From assembly GCA_964436235.1 (NCBI GenBank), contig CAYTCW010000033.1, positions 1 through 36,836 on the forward strand: a stretch of DNA of 36,836 nt, read 5' to 3'. The position numbers were made by a program, and so were the translations under genes. Below, one piece after another: positions 16,775 to 26,074 of this stretch; position 1 is the stretch's first letter, and every line of letters starts with the position of its first letter. The DNA comes from UBA9980 sp964436235 (GTDB taxonomy: Bacteria > Muiribacteriota > UBA9980). The notes below the pieces were generated by a model. That model ran no database searches, was not told the origin of the DNA, and worked only from the letters and a program-made list of their open reading frames with translations.

Positions 16775-19024
16775 CTACTTATTTTCGTTTTTAGTTTCTA
16801 AAACGGTATTCGTAGTATTGGTACTTCCGCCCATACTGTGCGACTGAACGGCGCGGCCTTTTACATCGAATTCAAGTATTATTTGACGAATATTTCCCTG
16901 TCTTTTGCCCGATTTTGTTTCCACAGCGCTTGCTTTCCTGTTAAAAAACGGCGAAAAATCTTCCACGTAAAAACTCACCTTATAAATTTTGCCCTGCTCA
17001 GGATTTCTGAACACGTAATCAGGATAGACGAAAAGATCTTTTGATTTATCTTCGTAAAGCAAACTTTCAGTCCCGCTCGGATCATCAATACGCCAGGTAT
17101 TATAGTATAGATTTTCGATTCCCTTTTCCGCCCCGGCCATCTCGGTGGAAATACCGTACTGCCCGATCTTCGTTTTATCGGAATCGACGGTTTCCATGTA
17201 TTTGTTAATATTATCGTAACCGACCATATCGAAAATGAGCCTTACGTCTTCATTTATGGTAAGCGCTTCGATATATTTCTTGTAGCGTTCGGGGTCTTTT
17301 TGTTTAAGCCATTTCATAGCGTCAGAATCGCCGTCATATTTAAAGTGCCACACTTCGGCCTGTTCGGCGAAAGGAAAATATACTTTAGCTCCGGCGGAAG
17401 TATTTTCAGTCTCCAGACAGTCGTAATTAGGTATCGTAAATGAAGTGGTAACGTTAGTTTCGGTATTAGTGACCGCGAGAACGGCTCCGGGAAGCCTGTC
17501 ATCGTAAGGCACTACCACTATCATTTCGTCGCATAAACCGGCCTTCGACAGTTTCGGCGCGCCGAATTTCGCCTGAAAATCCGCAAGGACCTTCTTTTCA
17601 TCGATAGTGCGGCTCAGCCAGGGCATCCTTAAATTGCCTGAACTGTCAAGCACAGCGGTGCATATTCTCATCATTTTTTCTTTTTCGAAGCCGAGCGCTT
17701 CGTCGTTAAACTGATGCTCTAAAAAACGAACGTTGTTGCCGGCCGAAACGGGAATAAACATCTGCGCGAGCGAAGCGAAATGAAGGCTGTAGCGCATCGC
17801 GTCAGGATCGCCGGTCAGCTTTTCGACGGCCGTTTCAAGCGATTTAAGAGGACCTTTGAAATGATATACCGAACACAGCTTATTTTTATTGATCGCGATG
17901 CCATCGACTACGACCGGATCAATTAATTTTTCCGTTTTATCGTCGCCTTCGACTTCCTTAGGATAAACGCTTACCGTCCAGCCGTCGAGATCTTCGAGCC
18001 ATATCGGGCCTATCCAGCCGAAACGGCCTTCGGGCGTGGCTGGATTGGTGCCAAGCGCCTCCGTGGCTATAGTTTCTCCGAGCATGCGCTCGACTTTGGT
18101 CGCCCCCGCCGCGTTATCGAGTTCTTTATAAAAAGCCCTGTAAGTTTCCACGTAAAAGGCCAGCGTGGGCGTGGTGGCGCCGAATCTGTGCGGCCGCGGA
18201 TCGTGCTGCTGCAAAGAAGCCGCGTCGAACGAAGAAAAAACGTTATTATCCTTAACCAGAACGCTTAATTCTTCAGGATTTTTAACTTCCATTCCCAGCG
18301 ATTTATTAGGATGTTCAAAACCGTAATCGGCGGCCCTTTTATTAAATTCGGTTATTTTACCGCCGGTGGTCGTAAATAATACACGGCTGGAATAAAATAC
18401 CGCGTCAGGAGGGGTTTCATCATAAGTCTGAAGACGGTTCGCCTCTAAAGCATAACACCACCAGCCCGGAGTAAAATTTGAATTATAAGCGTCCGTAGAA
18501 AACTCGAAGGTGAAAAAGGCTATCGTAATTACCTTGACGCAAACAGGATCGGTTACGAAATCGAATGTGATATTATGCTTGCCGACGCCTGTAGCCGGGT
18601 TAAGGATACCCGCACGCGAATTATCCCAGAAAGCTACAATATGATTCATCGAATGAAATTTAACGTTTCTAACCGCTCCGCCGCCCGCGCCTTCGACACC
18701 GGAACTGCTTAAAAATCCGGCGGGGTCGAAAGTAAAATCAACATTGCTGCCGGCGACGATTCGGACCACGTCGTCAGCGGCCGTCGGCGCGAAGGAACCT
18801 ATTTTAACGTTTAAAGGTTTTGACGGCACGAGTGAAAAAGCGTTTTTATACTTATTTTCGGTAAACGCCGGAATTTTTTTGATAAGATCGCGGACCGCCT
18901 CTACCTGTTTTTCTTCAGCTTCCGTAAGAGATACAGTCGTTTCAGCGGCTGAAGATGTGCCGGCCGCGGTTAAAGATAAAACAAAAAGAGCCGTCATAGC
19001 AAGAAAGATCATTTTTCTAAGCAT
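16775..19024 (-). CDS. Large secreted protein of unknown function
   Basis: 749 residues with a clear signal peptide (MLRKMIFLAMTALFVLSL, cleavage near SSAAE). After it the protein is soluble and mixed alpha/beta with no membrane helix, so it should be periplasmic or surface exposed. I recognise no domain. Visible features are aromatic-rich stretches (WWCYALEA near 195), a few cysteines, and a Ser/Thr/Asn-rich tail ending TNTTNTVLETKNENK. The ATG has TTGGAGG eight to ten bases upstream, a strong ribosome site. The gene is directly upstream of the aldehyde oxidoreductase; a shared function is not obvious because the two act in different compartments. Confidence 0.75.
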   Translation of the reverse strand: MLRKMIFLAMTALFVLSLTAAGTSSAAETTVSLTEAEEKQVEAVRDLIKKIPAFTENKYKNAFSLVPSKPLNVKIGSFAPTAADDVVRIVAGSNVDFTFDPAGFLSSSGVEGAGGGAVRNVKFHSMNHIVAFWDNSRAGILNPATGVGKHNITFDFVTDPVCVKVITIAFFTFEFSTDAYNSNFTPGWWCYALEANRLQTYDETPPDAVFYSSRVLFTTTGGKITEFNKRAADYGFEHPNKSLGMEVKNPEELSVLVKDNNVFSSFDAASLQQHDPRPHRFGATTPTLAFYVETYRAFYKELDNAAGATKVERMLGETIATEALGTNPATPEGRFGWIGPIWLEDLDGWTVSVYPKEVEGDDKTEKLIDPVVVDGIAINKNKLCSVYHFKGPLKSLETAVEKLTGDPDAMRYSLHFASLAQMFIPVSAGNNVRFLEHQFNDEALGFEKEKMMRICTAVLDSSGNLRMPWLSRTIDEKKVLADFQAKFGAPKLSKAGLCDEMIVVVPYDDRLPGAVLAVTNTETNVTTSFTIPNYDCLETENTSAGAKVYFPFAEQAEVWHFKYDGDSDAMKWLKQKDPERYKKYIEALTINEDVRLIFDMVGYDNINKYMETVDSDKTKIGQYGISTEMAGAEKGIENLYYNTWRIDDPSGTESLLYEDKSKDLFVYPDYVFRNPEQGKIYKVSFYVEDFSPFFNRKASAVETKSGKRQGNIRQIILEFDVKGRAVQSHSMGGSTNTTNTVLETKNENK

Positions 19025-19232
19025 ATTTTGCCTCCAATTTTATTATGTTTTTTTAGCTCGATTCATAAACTAACGACATATATGATAACATTTATCACGC
19101 GAAAATGAAATAATTATTATCGGATTTATTAAAAATTATTGACTCTGAATTCCCCGTCTCACGGCGTAAACAAGTAAACGGTTAGTTGCGCAATGTTTAA
19201 TCGCATAAATACCAACAAAAATACAACAAAAC

Positions 19233-19261
19233 TTGACTTTTAAATGATTTTATGATATAAA
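19233..19261 (+). promoter_or_regulatory. Sigma-70-type promoter immediately before moaA
   Basis: A -35 TTGACT (19233-19238), a 17-base spacer and a -10 TATAAA (19256-19261). The expected transcription start is about 19268, one or two bases before the ATG at 19270. No Shine-Dalgarno sequence is present before that ATG, so the message is predicted to be leaderless. Confidence 0.65.
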
Positions 19262-19269
19262 ATTACGAC

Positions 19270-20399
19270 ATGATAAATACTTTTGATTATTTAAGGATAT
19301 CGGTAACAGATAGATGCAATCTGCGCTGTAGATACTGCGAAGTTAATCCGGCTGATAAGTTGAGTCCTGAAGCCGTTTTATCATTCGAAGAAATAGCTCA
19401 NNNNNNNNNNNNNNNNNNNNNNNNNNNNNNNNNNNNNNNNNNNNNNNNNNNNNNNNNNNNNNNNNNNNNNNNNNNNNNNNNNNNNNNNNNNNNNNNNNNN
19501 ATCCGGCTGATAAGTTGAGTCCTGAAGCCGTTTTATCATTCGAAGAAATAGCTCACATAGTCCGCATCGCCGCGCAGTTAGGCGTAAAAACCGTCCGCAT
19601 CACGGGCGGCGAACCTTTAGTGCGCAAGTCGGTGCCTGAGCTGTTCAAAATGATATCGGCCATAGACGGCATTAAAGATATTACTTTCACTACGAACGGC
19701 GTCAATCTTGACCGGCACGCCGGCGAACTTTATGCCGCCGGCGTAAGGCGTTTTAATTTTTCCCTCGACAGCCTCGATCGTGATAAATACTATAAACTTA
19801 CCGGCAGCGACCGGCTCGAAAAAGTTATCGATAATATCAGGCAGTGCTCTAAAATCGGGTTTTCACCCATCAAAATGAACGTAGTAGCTCTTAGAGGAAT
19901 AAACGACGACGAAATATTCGACTTTATCGAATTCGCCGGCGAAAACAATTTAATATTGCGCTTCATCGAATTAATGGATATATCGGCTAACGCTAAAGGT
20001 TTTTTCGAAAAGCATTTTCTGTCCATCGACGGCATAAAAGAAATCATAGCGCGTAAATATAAATTAAATTCCCGGCAGGAATCAAATATAAACACAACCG
20101 GCATCGGTCCGGCGGTTTATCATCGACTCGAAACCGGAGCTGAAATCGGTTTTATTTCGCCGGTCACCAGCCACTTCTGCGCAAGCTGCAACCGGCTGCG
20201 CCTGACCGCCAGCGGCATATTAAAACCCTGTCTTTTAAGGGCCGGCGAAACCAATATCATGAAATTGATAAGAGAAGGAATTTCAGACGATGAACTTAAA
20301 AAAATTATAAAAACCACATTTGATAATAAAGAAAAAGCATGCGGCAAATTTTCGGAAAATAATATCATGTTTGCCAATATGTCTCAGATAGGCGGATAG
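19270..20399 (+). CDS. GTP 3',8-cyclase MoaA, broken only by a false assembly gap
   Basis: First enzyme of molybdopterin synthesis: a radical SAM enzyme converting GTP to 3',8-cyclo-GTP. The N-terminal cluster motif CX3CX2C (Cys16, Cys20, Cys23) lies in the family signature DYLRISVTDRCNLRCRYC. The C-terminal cluster CX2CX13C is in FCASCNRLRL...KPC, and the protein ends in the functionally required Gly-Gly. A run of 100 N interrupts the gene, but the 55 bases before and after it are identical; removing the N run and one copy (155 bases) leaves an uninterrupted frame of 324 residues, the normal MoaA length. As written, the frame appears as two pieces. The pterin product would serve the neighbouring aldehyde oxidoreductase. 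No other moa genes are present. Confidence 0.9.
19346..19400 (+). repeat. First copy of a 55-base duplication flanking the gap
   Basis: Identical, base for base, to 19501-19555. It ends exactly at the first N. This is a contig-end overlap not merged during scaffolding, not a biological repeat. Confidence 0.95.
19401..19500. other. Assembly gap of 100 N, probably of negative length
   Basis: Exactly 100 N between two copies of the same 55 bases. Since merging the copies gives a complete moaA reading frame, no sequence is likely to be missing here. Confidence 0.97.
19501..19555 (+). repeat. Second copy of the 55-base duplication flanking the gap
   Basis: Identical to 19346-19400 and beginning exactly at the first base after the N run. 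A length of 55 is a common de Bruijn graph k-mer size, which fits an unmerged overlap. Confidence 0.95.
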
Positions 20400-20445
20400 T
20401 TCATTAGGTGCCAATCGCTTAAATACGGGTAAGGAGAGTCTCCAG

Positions 20446-21375
20446 ATGAAAATATTAGTAACCGGCGGGGCCGGTTTTATCGGATCGCACGTTGTCGATA
20501 AATATATCGCCGACGGCCACAGCGTCGATATATGCGATAATTTATCGAGCGGCAAGACGGAAAATTTAAATAAGGCCGCGCGGTTTTTTAACTTCGACAT
20601 ACGCTCCGCAGAGGCCAGAAACCTTATTCTATCCGAAAAATACGACGCGGTCAATCATCACGCGGCACAGATATCGGTCGTTGAATCAACGCGCAATCCT
20701 TTAAAAGACGCCGAAACTAACATATCAGGGCTTCTTAATATACTCGGCGCCGCCATCGAATCAGGCAGCGTTAAAAATTTTATCTTCGTATCATCGGGCG
20801 GCGCGGTTTACGGTGACAAACAAAATCTTCCCATCCCCGAAACCGAACTGCCAATGCCGCTTTCACCTTACGCCATTTCAAAACTCGCCGGCGAACATTA
20901 CGTCAGAGCGCTCTGCTCGAACGCCTCTATAAATTTCACGGTCCTCCGCTATTCGAACGTGTTCGGCCCCCGGCAGGACCCTCACGGCGAAGCCGGCGTG
21001 GTCGCCATCTTTTCAAAGCTGATGATAGCGGGCCGTACTCCTAAAATATACGGCGACGGTTCGGCCGTACGCGATTACGTTTACGTAAAAGACGTGGCCG
21101 AAATAAACCGGCTGGCGCTTAATAACCCGGTCAATAAAGAAATCAACGTTTCGACGGCCGAAGGCACGAGCGTCAACAGACTATTTGCCATCATGGCCGA
21201 AATCGTAGGCTTCGATAAAAAACCCGAACATCTCGATAAACGCCCCGGCGAAGTAGAGCGCTCGATAATCGATAATTCGCGGCTCCTTAAAACCTTTAAT
21301 TTCAAACCATATTACAGCATTATCGAAGGACTTCGCGAAACGATCCATTACTTTAAAATCGAATTCGGCAAATAA
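20446..21375 (+). CDS. NAD-dependent epimerase/dehydratase, GalE-like
   Basis: Extended SDR-type nucleotide-sugar enzyme of 309 residues. It begins with the NAD-binding MKILVTGGAGFIGSHV, has HHAAQ (about residue 70), a catalytic Ser-Tyr-Lys set (VSSGGAVYGD; YAISK near 145) and the substrate-loop RYSNVFGPRQDPHGEAG. It most resembles UDP-glucose 4-epimerases and related sugar epimerases; the exact sugar cannot be told. The ribosome site AAGGAG lies in a small inverted repeat (GGAGA-G-TCTCC, 20433-20443) that could partly mask it. It starts 46 bases after moaA and is followed by four small or unknown genes on the same strand. Confidence 0.88.
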   Translation: MKILVTGGAGFIGSHVVDKYIADGHSVDICDNLSSGKTENLNKAARFFNFDIRSAEARNLILSEKYDAVNHHAAQISVVESTRNPLKDAETNISGLLNILGAAIESGSVKNFIFVSSGGAVYGDKQNLPIPETELPMPLSPYAISKLAGEHYVRALCSNASINFTVLRYSNVFGPRQDPHGEAGVVAIFSKLMIAGRTPKIYGDGSAVRDYVYVKDVAEINRLALNNPVNKEINVSTAEGTSVNRLFAIMAEIVGFDKKPEHLDKRPGEVERSIIDNSRLLKTFNFKPYYSIIEGLRETIHYFKIEFGK

Positions 21376-21429
21376 AAAATCTTTTTCGTAAAATCGATAA
21401 TATGAAATATTAAAGAAAGGCGATGATAT

Positions 21430-22080
21430 ATGAGCACGAATGAAGAAAATAAACCTCAAAATATCGAAAAACTGGAAGGCTTTGAAGACGCGAGCGCTCT
21501 TATAAAAAAAAGACTCCTTAAAACAGACCAGATCGATTATTCCGAAACGAGCGTATCGTATTCTGAAGAAGCCGACGGCAGCTACCGCGTTGAGTGGAAA
21601 GTCGATGACGCGCCGATCGTAGATTTTATGAAACGCACATTCCCTTTTATCGGCGCGGGACTTTTGTTTATAATAGCCATCGTGAGTGTCGTATTCTTTT
21701 CCGGACCCGGGCCGGTTCTTTTATTTATAGCGCTGATCGCCTGGGGCGCATACTGCATAGTGGCCGCTCTTAAAAATAAAAAAGAAACCTACACTTTTTT
21801 AATAGGCATCGACAATGTCGCAATTATTCACGACAGAGTATTTCACAGCGAAGTCATCATCAATTACGATGATCTGAAAGGAGTCGAATTGTTAATGACG
21901 GGCACCGAAGAAACCTGGGGCCAGACCATGGCGGTTTCCGAAAAAATGCAGCGTCATCAGGTCAGCGGCAAAAAGGAATCAGTCGAACTGCTCTGCAAAA
22001 CCATCGAAACTTTTTTATACACGGTAAAAGCCCGCCGCAAAAAAATGGGAAAAGACGACGGGATGAAATTAGTTAATTAG
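21430..22080 (+). CDS. Two-helix membrane protein, unknown function
   Basis: 216 residues. An acidic, charged N-terminal region (1-70) is followed by two closely spaced membrane helices (about 75-115) and a cytoplasmic C-terminal part (about 120-216) that reads as a small beta-rich domain like bacterial PH-type domains (TYTFLIGIDNVAIIHDRVF and following), ending in a basic tail. The PH-like reading is only a resemblance. It lies between the epimerase and the zinc-ribbon gene, 14 bases before the latter, in a plus-strand run. Confidence 0.7.
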   Translation: MSTNEENKPQNIEKLEGFEDASALIKKRLLKTDQIDYSETSVSYSEEADGSYRVEWKVDDAPIVDFMKRTFPFIGAGLLFIIAIVSVVFFSGPGPVLLFIALIAWGAYCIVAALKNKKETYTFLIGIDNVAIIHDRVFHSEVIINYDDLKGVELLMTGTEETWGQTMAVSEKMQRHQVSGKKESVELLCKTIETFLYTVKARRKKMGKDDGMKLVN

Positions 22081-22094
22081 TAACGGAGGGATAT

Positions 22095-22325
22095 ATGCCA
22101 TTATACGAATATAAATGCGAAAAGTGCAAATGCACACAGGAAGTATATAAACACTCATCAAAAGAACCCCACCCGGTCTGCGAAGCGTGCGGCGTCGAAA
22201 TGAGGCGCGTTCTTCATCCATCGGCGGTAATATATAAAGCCGGCGGATTTTACACTACCGAATACGGCAAAGGCAAGCAGCACATGGCAAAAGATAAAAC
22301 CGGCGGCCCGGACTCGTCGAAATAA
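22095..22325 (+). CDS. FmdB-type zinc ribbon protein
   Basis: 76 residues beginning MPLYEYKCEKC, the standard opening of the FmdB/CxxC_CXXC_SSSS regulatory family, with two CXXC pairs (Cys8/Cys11 and Cys29/Cys32) forming one zinc ribbon, followed by a Gly/Lys-rich tail with FYTTEY. These proteins are proposed regulators; the target is unknown. A good ribosome site (GGAGGG) precedes the ATG. Confidence 0.88.
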   Translation: MPLYEYKCEKCKCTQEVYKHSSKEPHPVCEACGVEMRRVLHPSAVIYKAGGFYTTEYGKGKQHMAKDKTGGPDSSK

Positions 22326-22353
22326 AATAAAAACATAAAATTTGGAGACCGCA

Positions 22354-22494
22354 ATGTTCAGATTCGCAGGCATAGCATTCGGCGCGGCTATAGCGCTTTA
22401 TTATTACGCAAAACGCTACTGGCGCAAATTCGAAAGAATAGCGCGCGAAACTAAAGACGAAAACCTTAACGAAAACAATGAAGACAATAATTAG
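22354..22494 (+). CDS. 46-residue membrane protein
   Basis: Small gene starting MFRFAGIAFGAAIALYYYA: one membrane helix, then a basic stretch (KRYWRKFERIARE) and an acidic Asn/Glu-rich tail. It has a good ribosome site, GGAG, about nine bases upstream, and lies 28 bases after the FmdB-like gene in the same orientation. The charge pattern (short outside N terminus, positive residues after the helix) suggests the tail is cytoplasmic. Function unknown. Confidence 0.6.
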   Translation: MFRFAGIAFGAAIALYYYAKRYWRKFERIARETKDENLNENNEDNN

Positions 22495-22515
22495 TTAAAA
22501 ATAATCAAGCGCCGG

Positions 22516-22544
22516 TTCTCATTATAAAGTTTTTTTGCTATAAT
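22516..22544 (+). promoter_or_regulatory. Possible promoter before the HEAT-repeat gene
   Basis: A -10 TATAAT (22539-22544) with a weak -35 TTCTCA (22516-22521) 17 bases upstream. The leader of about 120 bases before the ATG at 22672 contains no coding sequence that I can recognise. Confidence 0.4.
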
Positions 22545-22671
22545 TATTATGGGAACTTTTATGATGAGCTTAGAGTATAATAACGATCTATAAAAATCAT
22601 CACAGGAGTTATTGATTAACGGCGAGCGTTAGTCTTAATTCAATAAAATAATAATTAAAGCATGGTGTTTT

Positions 22672-25026
22672 ATGGCCGAGAAAGTTTTTAAAGACGGCAA
22701 GTTAGTTGTTATAAAAAGCGGACGCACGATAGACGATATCAAAAGCGCAAGAAATCGTCAGCACGCGTCGGCAGGCGAGCCTTTCGAAACCCCGCCTCAA
22801 CCTGCCCCCGTCGATGCGACTTCCGCTAAGCATGCGACAGCTAAATCGGCGAGATCTCCGCGCAATAACGAACCGCTCACCGACGATATTAAACAGCAGA
22901 TCGAAAGCCTTCGTCAAACGGCGTCTTCTGAAGCCATCATATCGCTGATACAATTTTTCGGCCATCCTAAATGGTTAGCCCGCAAGCTGGCGTCAGAAGC
23001 CATAGCTAATTTAGGCGAAAAAGCCATACCTATCGTTTCGCAGACCGTTTTTTTATCGCAATCGCTCGACGAAGATTCTCTATACTGGAGCATCCGCACT
23101 TTCGGCATGATCGGCCACCAGGCTTCCACGGCGCTTATTACGCTTTTAAATTCAGCCAATATACCATCGCAGTATAAAGTATTTATTATCAGAGCTTTTG
23201 AAACCTGTAAAACTAAAGAAAGCATAAACACCCTCATCGGATGCTTTTCTGACGATTCATGGCTTATCCGCCGCGAGGCGGCTAATGTCTTAGTTAAAAT
23301 GGGCGAAATGGTGGTGCCTCATTTAAAAGCTTCATTTTCCGGCGGCAACGAAGATATCAGATACTGGTCGGTTAAAGTCCTCGGCGGCATCCTCGGAAAG
23401 GGCGCCATCGAATATTTCAAAAAAATGCTCAAATCCGAAAAACGCGACATGCGATATTTCGCCGCCGCCGCGCTTGGCGAAATTGAAGACGAAGAAGCCC
23501 TCGACGCTCTGTGCGACGCTTTTTCCGACGACTCGTGGCTCGTTCGCGCACAGGTGTCCGAAATATTAGAAAAAAAAGGAAAGAACTCGCTCGGCATATT
23601 AAAAAAAGTTCTTGAAACCGGCTCGTCCGACGCTAAATTTCTCTCGATTAAACTTATGAGCAAGGTCATGGGCAAAGACGCCGTCGCTTATATTTCCAAT
23701 ATAGCCCAAAAAGCCGATACCGAACTGAAATTTTTCACGCTTTCCGCCCTCACCGAAACCATGAACGAAAACGTAATACCGCTTTTAATTGAAGCATTAA
23801 GCGATAAAATCTGGCTCGTACGCAAACACGCGTCTTCTTTGCTTGAAAAATACGGCGCCATGGCCGCGCCACATTTAATACAGATACTCGATAAAAACCG
23901 CGATGAAAATATGCGCTACTGGGCGCTTACCACTCTCGGCAGCATCGGTAAATCCGCCCATGCCGAACTGAAAAAGGTTTTTAACGCCATAGATAAAAAA
24001 GAAAAAATAACTCTCATTCAGGCGCTCAGCCAGGATTCGATCGTCGAACTCATGCCTGAGTTATTCGAATGTTTCGCCGATACGCACTGGCCGGTGCGCA
24101 ACGAAGCGTATAAAAAATTAGCTGAAGTTCCCGAATACCTCGTGCCCGCGATTTTTGAATTTTATAAACACGCAAACCCCGATATCAAATACTGGTCGGG
24201 CCAGCTCATAAATAATTTTCAAAACATAATTTCACAGTCGCTGCTTAAATGCTTGAACTCCTCCTGCGCCCCGGGCGATCTCGGCGAAGAATTAAAAAAA
24301 GACGCGCTGGCGATGCTTTTATCCATGACGCAGCCTGAAGTTATAATTAATATGATCGAACACGCCATAGCCAGCCAGGACTCCGCCATGCTCGAAAAGA
24401 TAAAAGCGGCGGAGTTTTACGAAGGAATTTTTAATTTATACCTGTCAGAAAATTACGGAGCGTATAACGGACAGGCTAAAAATTTTATTACCGGTGTGCT
24501 TAAAAGCTCCTGCGACGCGCATTCCGATTTTATTATCAACCACGCCAATAATAATATTTCCGCCGGCGATAAAATCTGCTCGGTTATCGCTATGTCTAAA
24601 AATCACGAACTGCGCGAACTCTATAATAAGCTAACCGGCGGAAAGACCTCTTCGCCACCCGAAAACAATTACGAGCAGGACCGCTCCGATTTCGCCGCTA
24701 CACCCTCGCCAAAGCAGGGTGCGCTTTCAAGCGACGCGGTATTAGAAGAAAAACTCAATATCTTTTTATCGCTGGATGAAAAAGATAAACTTAATTTTAT
24801 AAGCGAAGAGAAACCGATCAAAGACGAAAAAATGCTTAAATTATTAATATCGCAGTTCCGCGTGGCCGGTGAAAGCGACTGCCGCTGGGTAGCCCTGTTA
24901 ATCATCGAATGGTGGCCTGACCAGCTTAACTATATAAATGCGCTTAAAGAAAATACCGCCAACCCGAAGCTGAAGTACTGGCTCGATAAAATAACCCGGC
25001 ATATCGACGGCGTGGAGTTTATTTAA
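22672..25026 (+). CDS. HEAT-repeat scaffold protein
   Basis: 784 residues. After a polar, Pro/Ala/Ser-rich N-terminal linker (about 20-75), residues 80 to about 520 are a chain of HEAT-type helical repeats. They alternate two types, one with DDSWLVR or DKIWLVR plus a following helix, the other with RYW...LG.I; the Trp-x-Val-Arg motif recurs at least five times (SWLIR, SWLVR, IWLVR, HWPVR). The C-terminal third is less regular, with a low-complexity linker near 660-690 and a final helical domain. No signal peptide or membrane helix. Such solenoids bind proteins or RNA; the partner is unknown. The regular spacing suggests recent internal duplication. Confidence 0.85.
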   Translation: MAEKVFKDGKLVVIKSGRTIDDIKSARNRQHASAGEPFETPPQPAPVDATSAKHATAKSARSPRNNEPLTDDIKQQIESLRQTASSEAIISLIQFFGHPKWLARKLASEAIANLGEKAIPIVSQTVFLSQSLDEDSLYWSIRTFGMIGHQASTALITLLNSANIPSQYKVFIIRAFETCKTKESINTLIGCFSDDSWLIRREAANVLVKMGEMVVPHLKASFSGGNEDIRYWSVKVLGGILGKGAIEYFKKMLKSEKRDMRYFAAAALGEIEDEEALDALCDAFSDDSWLVRAQVSEILEKKGKNSLGILKKVLETGSSDAKFLSIKLMSKVMGKDAVAYISNIAQKADTELKFFTLSALTETMNENVIPLLIEALSDKIWLVRKHASSLLEKYGAMAAPHLIQILDKNRDENMRYWALTTLGSIGKSAHAELKKVFNAIDKKEKITLIQALSQDSIVELMPELFECFADTHWPVRNEAYKKLAEVPEYLVPAIFEFYKHANPDIKYWSGQLINNFQNIISQSLLKCLNSSCAPGDLGEELKKDALAMLLSMTQPEVIINMIEHAIASQDSAMLEKIKAAEFYEGIFNLYLSENYGAYNGQAKNFITGVLKSSCDAHSDFIINHANNNISAGDKICSVIAMSKNHELRELYNKLTGGKTSSPPENNYEQDRSDFAATPSPKQGALSSDAVLEEKLNIFLSLDEKDKLNFISEEKPIKDEKMLKLLISQFRVAGESDCRWVALLIIEWWPDQLNYINALKENTANPKLKYWLDKITRHIDGVEFI

Positions 25027-25153
25027 CCCGGTCAAAAGCAGTAATGAAATTATATCATAAACAGTAATAACCGTTATATTACCGTAAGAATATCAATAGT
25101 AACTATAAGCGAAACCCTGCAGCCAAAAATAATTAGTTGAAAGGAAATCAAAA

Positions 25154-26074
25154 TTGCCAGCTCAAAAAAAGCCGACCGTCAAAAAATGGACAGCCCTTCA
25201 AATTAACTGCGATATGATACAAAACGAAGAAATTCTTGCCATCATCTACACTTATTTTTCTACGGGCGGCGTCGAAATTAAGGAGCTTGGCGAAGGCCGC
25301 AATGTTTTAGTCGCCTACTTCAGCGAATCCGACGCGGCTTCAAAGGTAACGGATTTAAAAAAGAGAATAAAAGCCGAAAGTAAAATGACCGGCGGAACCG
25401 AAACCATCAAATTCAGCGAAACGATCGTCGATGAACAGGATTGGGCTAATTCCTGGAAAAAATTCTTCTCGCCGAGAAAACTCGGCAAAAAAATTATTGT
25501 AACCCCCGACTGGGAAGAATATAAGCCCTCCCGCGGCGAACTTCCTATTTTCATAGAACCCGGAATGGCCTTCGGGACCGGCCATCACGAAACGACCGAA
25601 TTATGCGTAAAACTGCTTGAAGAAACCGTCAAAAAAGACGATATAATTCTCGACGTGGGAACGGGCACGGCTATATTGGCCATAGCGGCTAAACTTCTCG
25701 GCGCATCCATGATCGTCGGCACCGATAACGATAAATACGCCGTAAGAATAGCACGCGAAAATATTAAATTAAATAAATGCGAATCATGCGTTAAAGCCTA
25801 CTACGGCAATCTTCTCAGCTTCAGAAGCAAAACGCGCGATGAACTGTTATTAAGAAAATGCGACGTAATTATCTGCAATATCTTAAAAGACGCGGTTCTC
25901 AAACTGCCTGATAAACTCAAAGAATTTTTAAGGCCGGACTCGGTGGTCATTATATCCGGAATATTAGAAAGCCAATATGACCAAGTAAGCCGCGAATTCG
26001 AAAAACGCGGCTACAAAAGCGTCAGGCGCGCCCAGAAAAACGACTGGATAGCCTGCTCGTTCAAACTTAAATAA
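25154..26074 (+). CDS. Ribosomal protein L11 methyltransferase PrmA
   Basis: 306 residues, typical of PrmA, which trimethylates ribosomal protein L11 using S-adenosylmethionine. The family signature PGMAFGTGHHETT (about 135-147) and the cofactor motif DVGTGTAILAIAA are present, followed by the acidic end of the second beta strand (GTDND) and CNIL in place of the usual N-[IP]-x motif. The start is a TTG at 25154 with AAGGAAA upstream; the first ATG in frame would delete the conserved first strand (KKWTALQI), so TTG is preferred. The gene ends one base before the stop of a convergent tiny gene. Confidence 0.88.
   Translation: MPAQKKPTVKKWTALQINCDMIQNEEILAIIYTYFSTGGVEIKELGEGRNVLVAYFSESDAASKVTDLKKRIKAESKMTGGTETIKFSETIVDEQDWANSWKKFFSPRKLGKKIIVTPDWEEYKPSRGELPIFIEPGMAFGTGHHETTELCVKLLEETVKKDDIILDVGTGTAILAIAAKLLGASMIVGTDNDKYAVRIARENIKLNKCESCVKAYYGNLLSFRSKTRDELLLRKCDVIICNILKDAVLKLPDKLKEFLRPDSVVIISGILESQYDQVSREFEKRGYKSVRRAQKNDWIACSFKLK

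Noticed and set aside
19346..19555. A biological 55-base direct repeat or gene duplication in moaA
   Set aside because: The copies abut the N run exactly on both sides and merging them restores the gene, which points to an assembly artefact.
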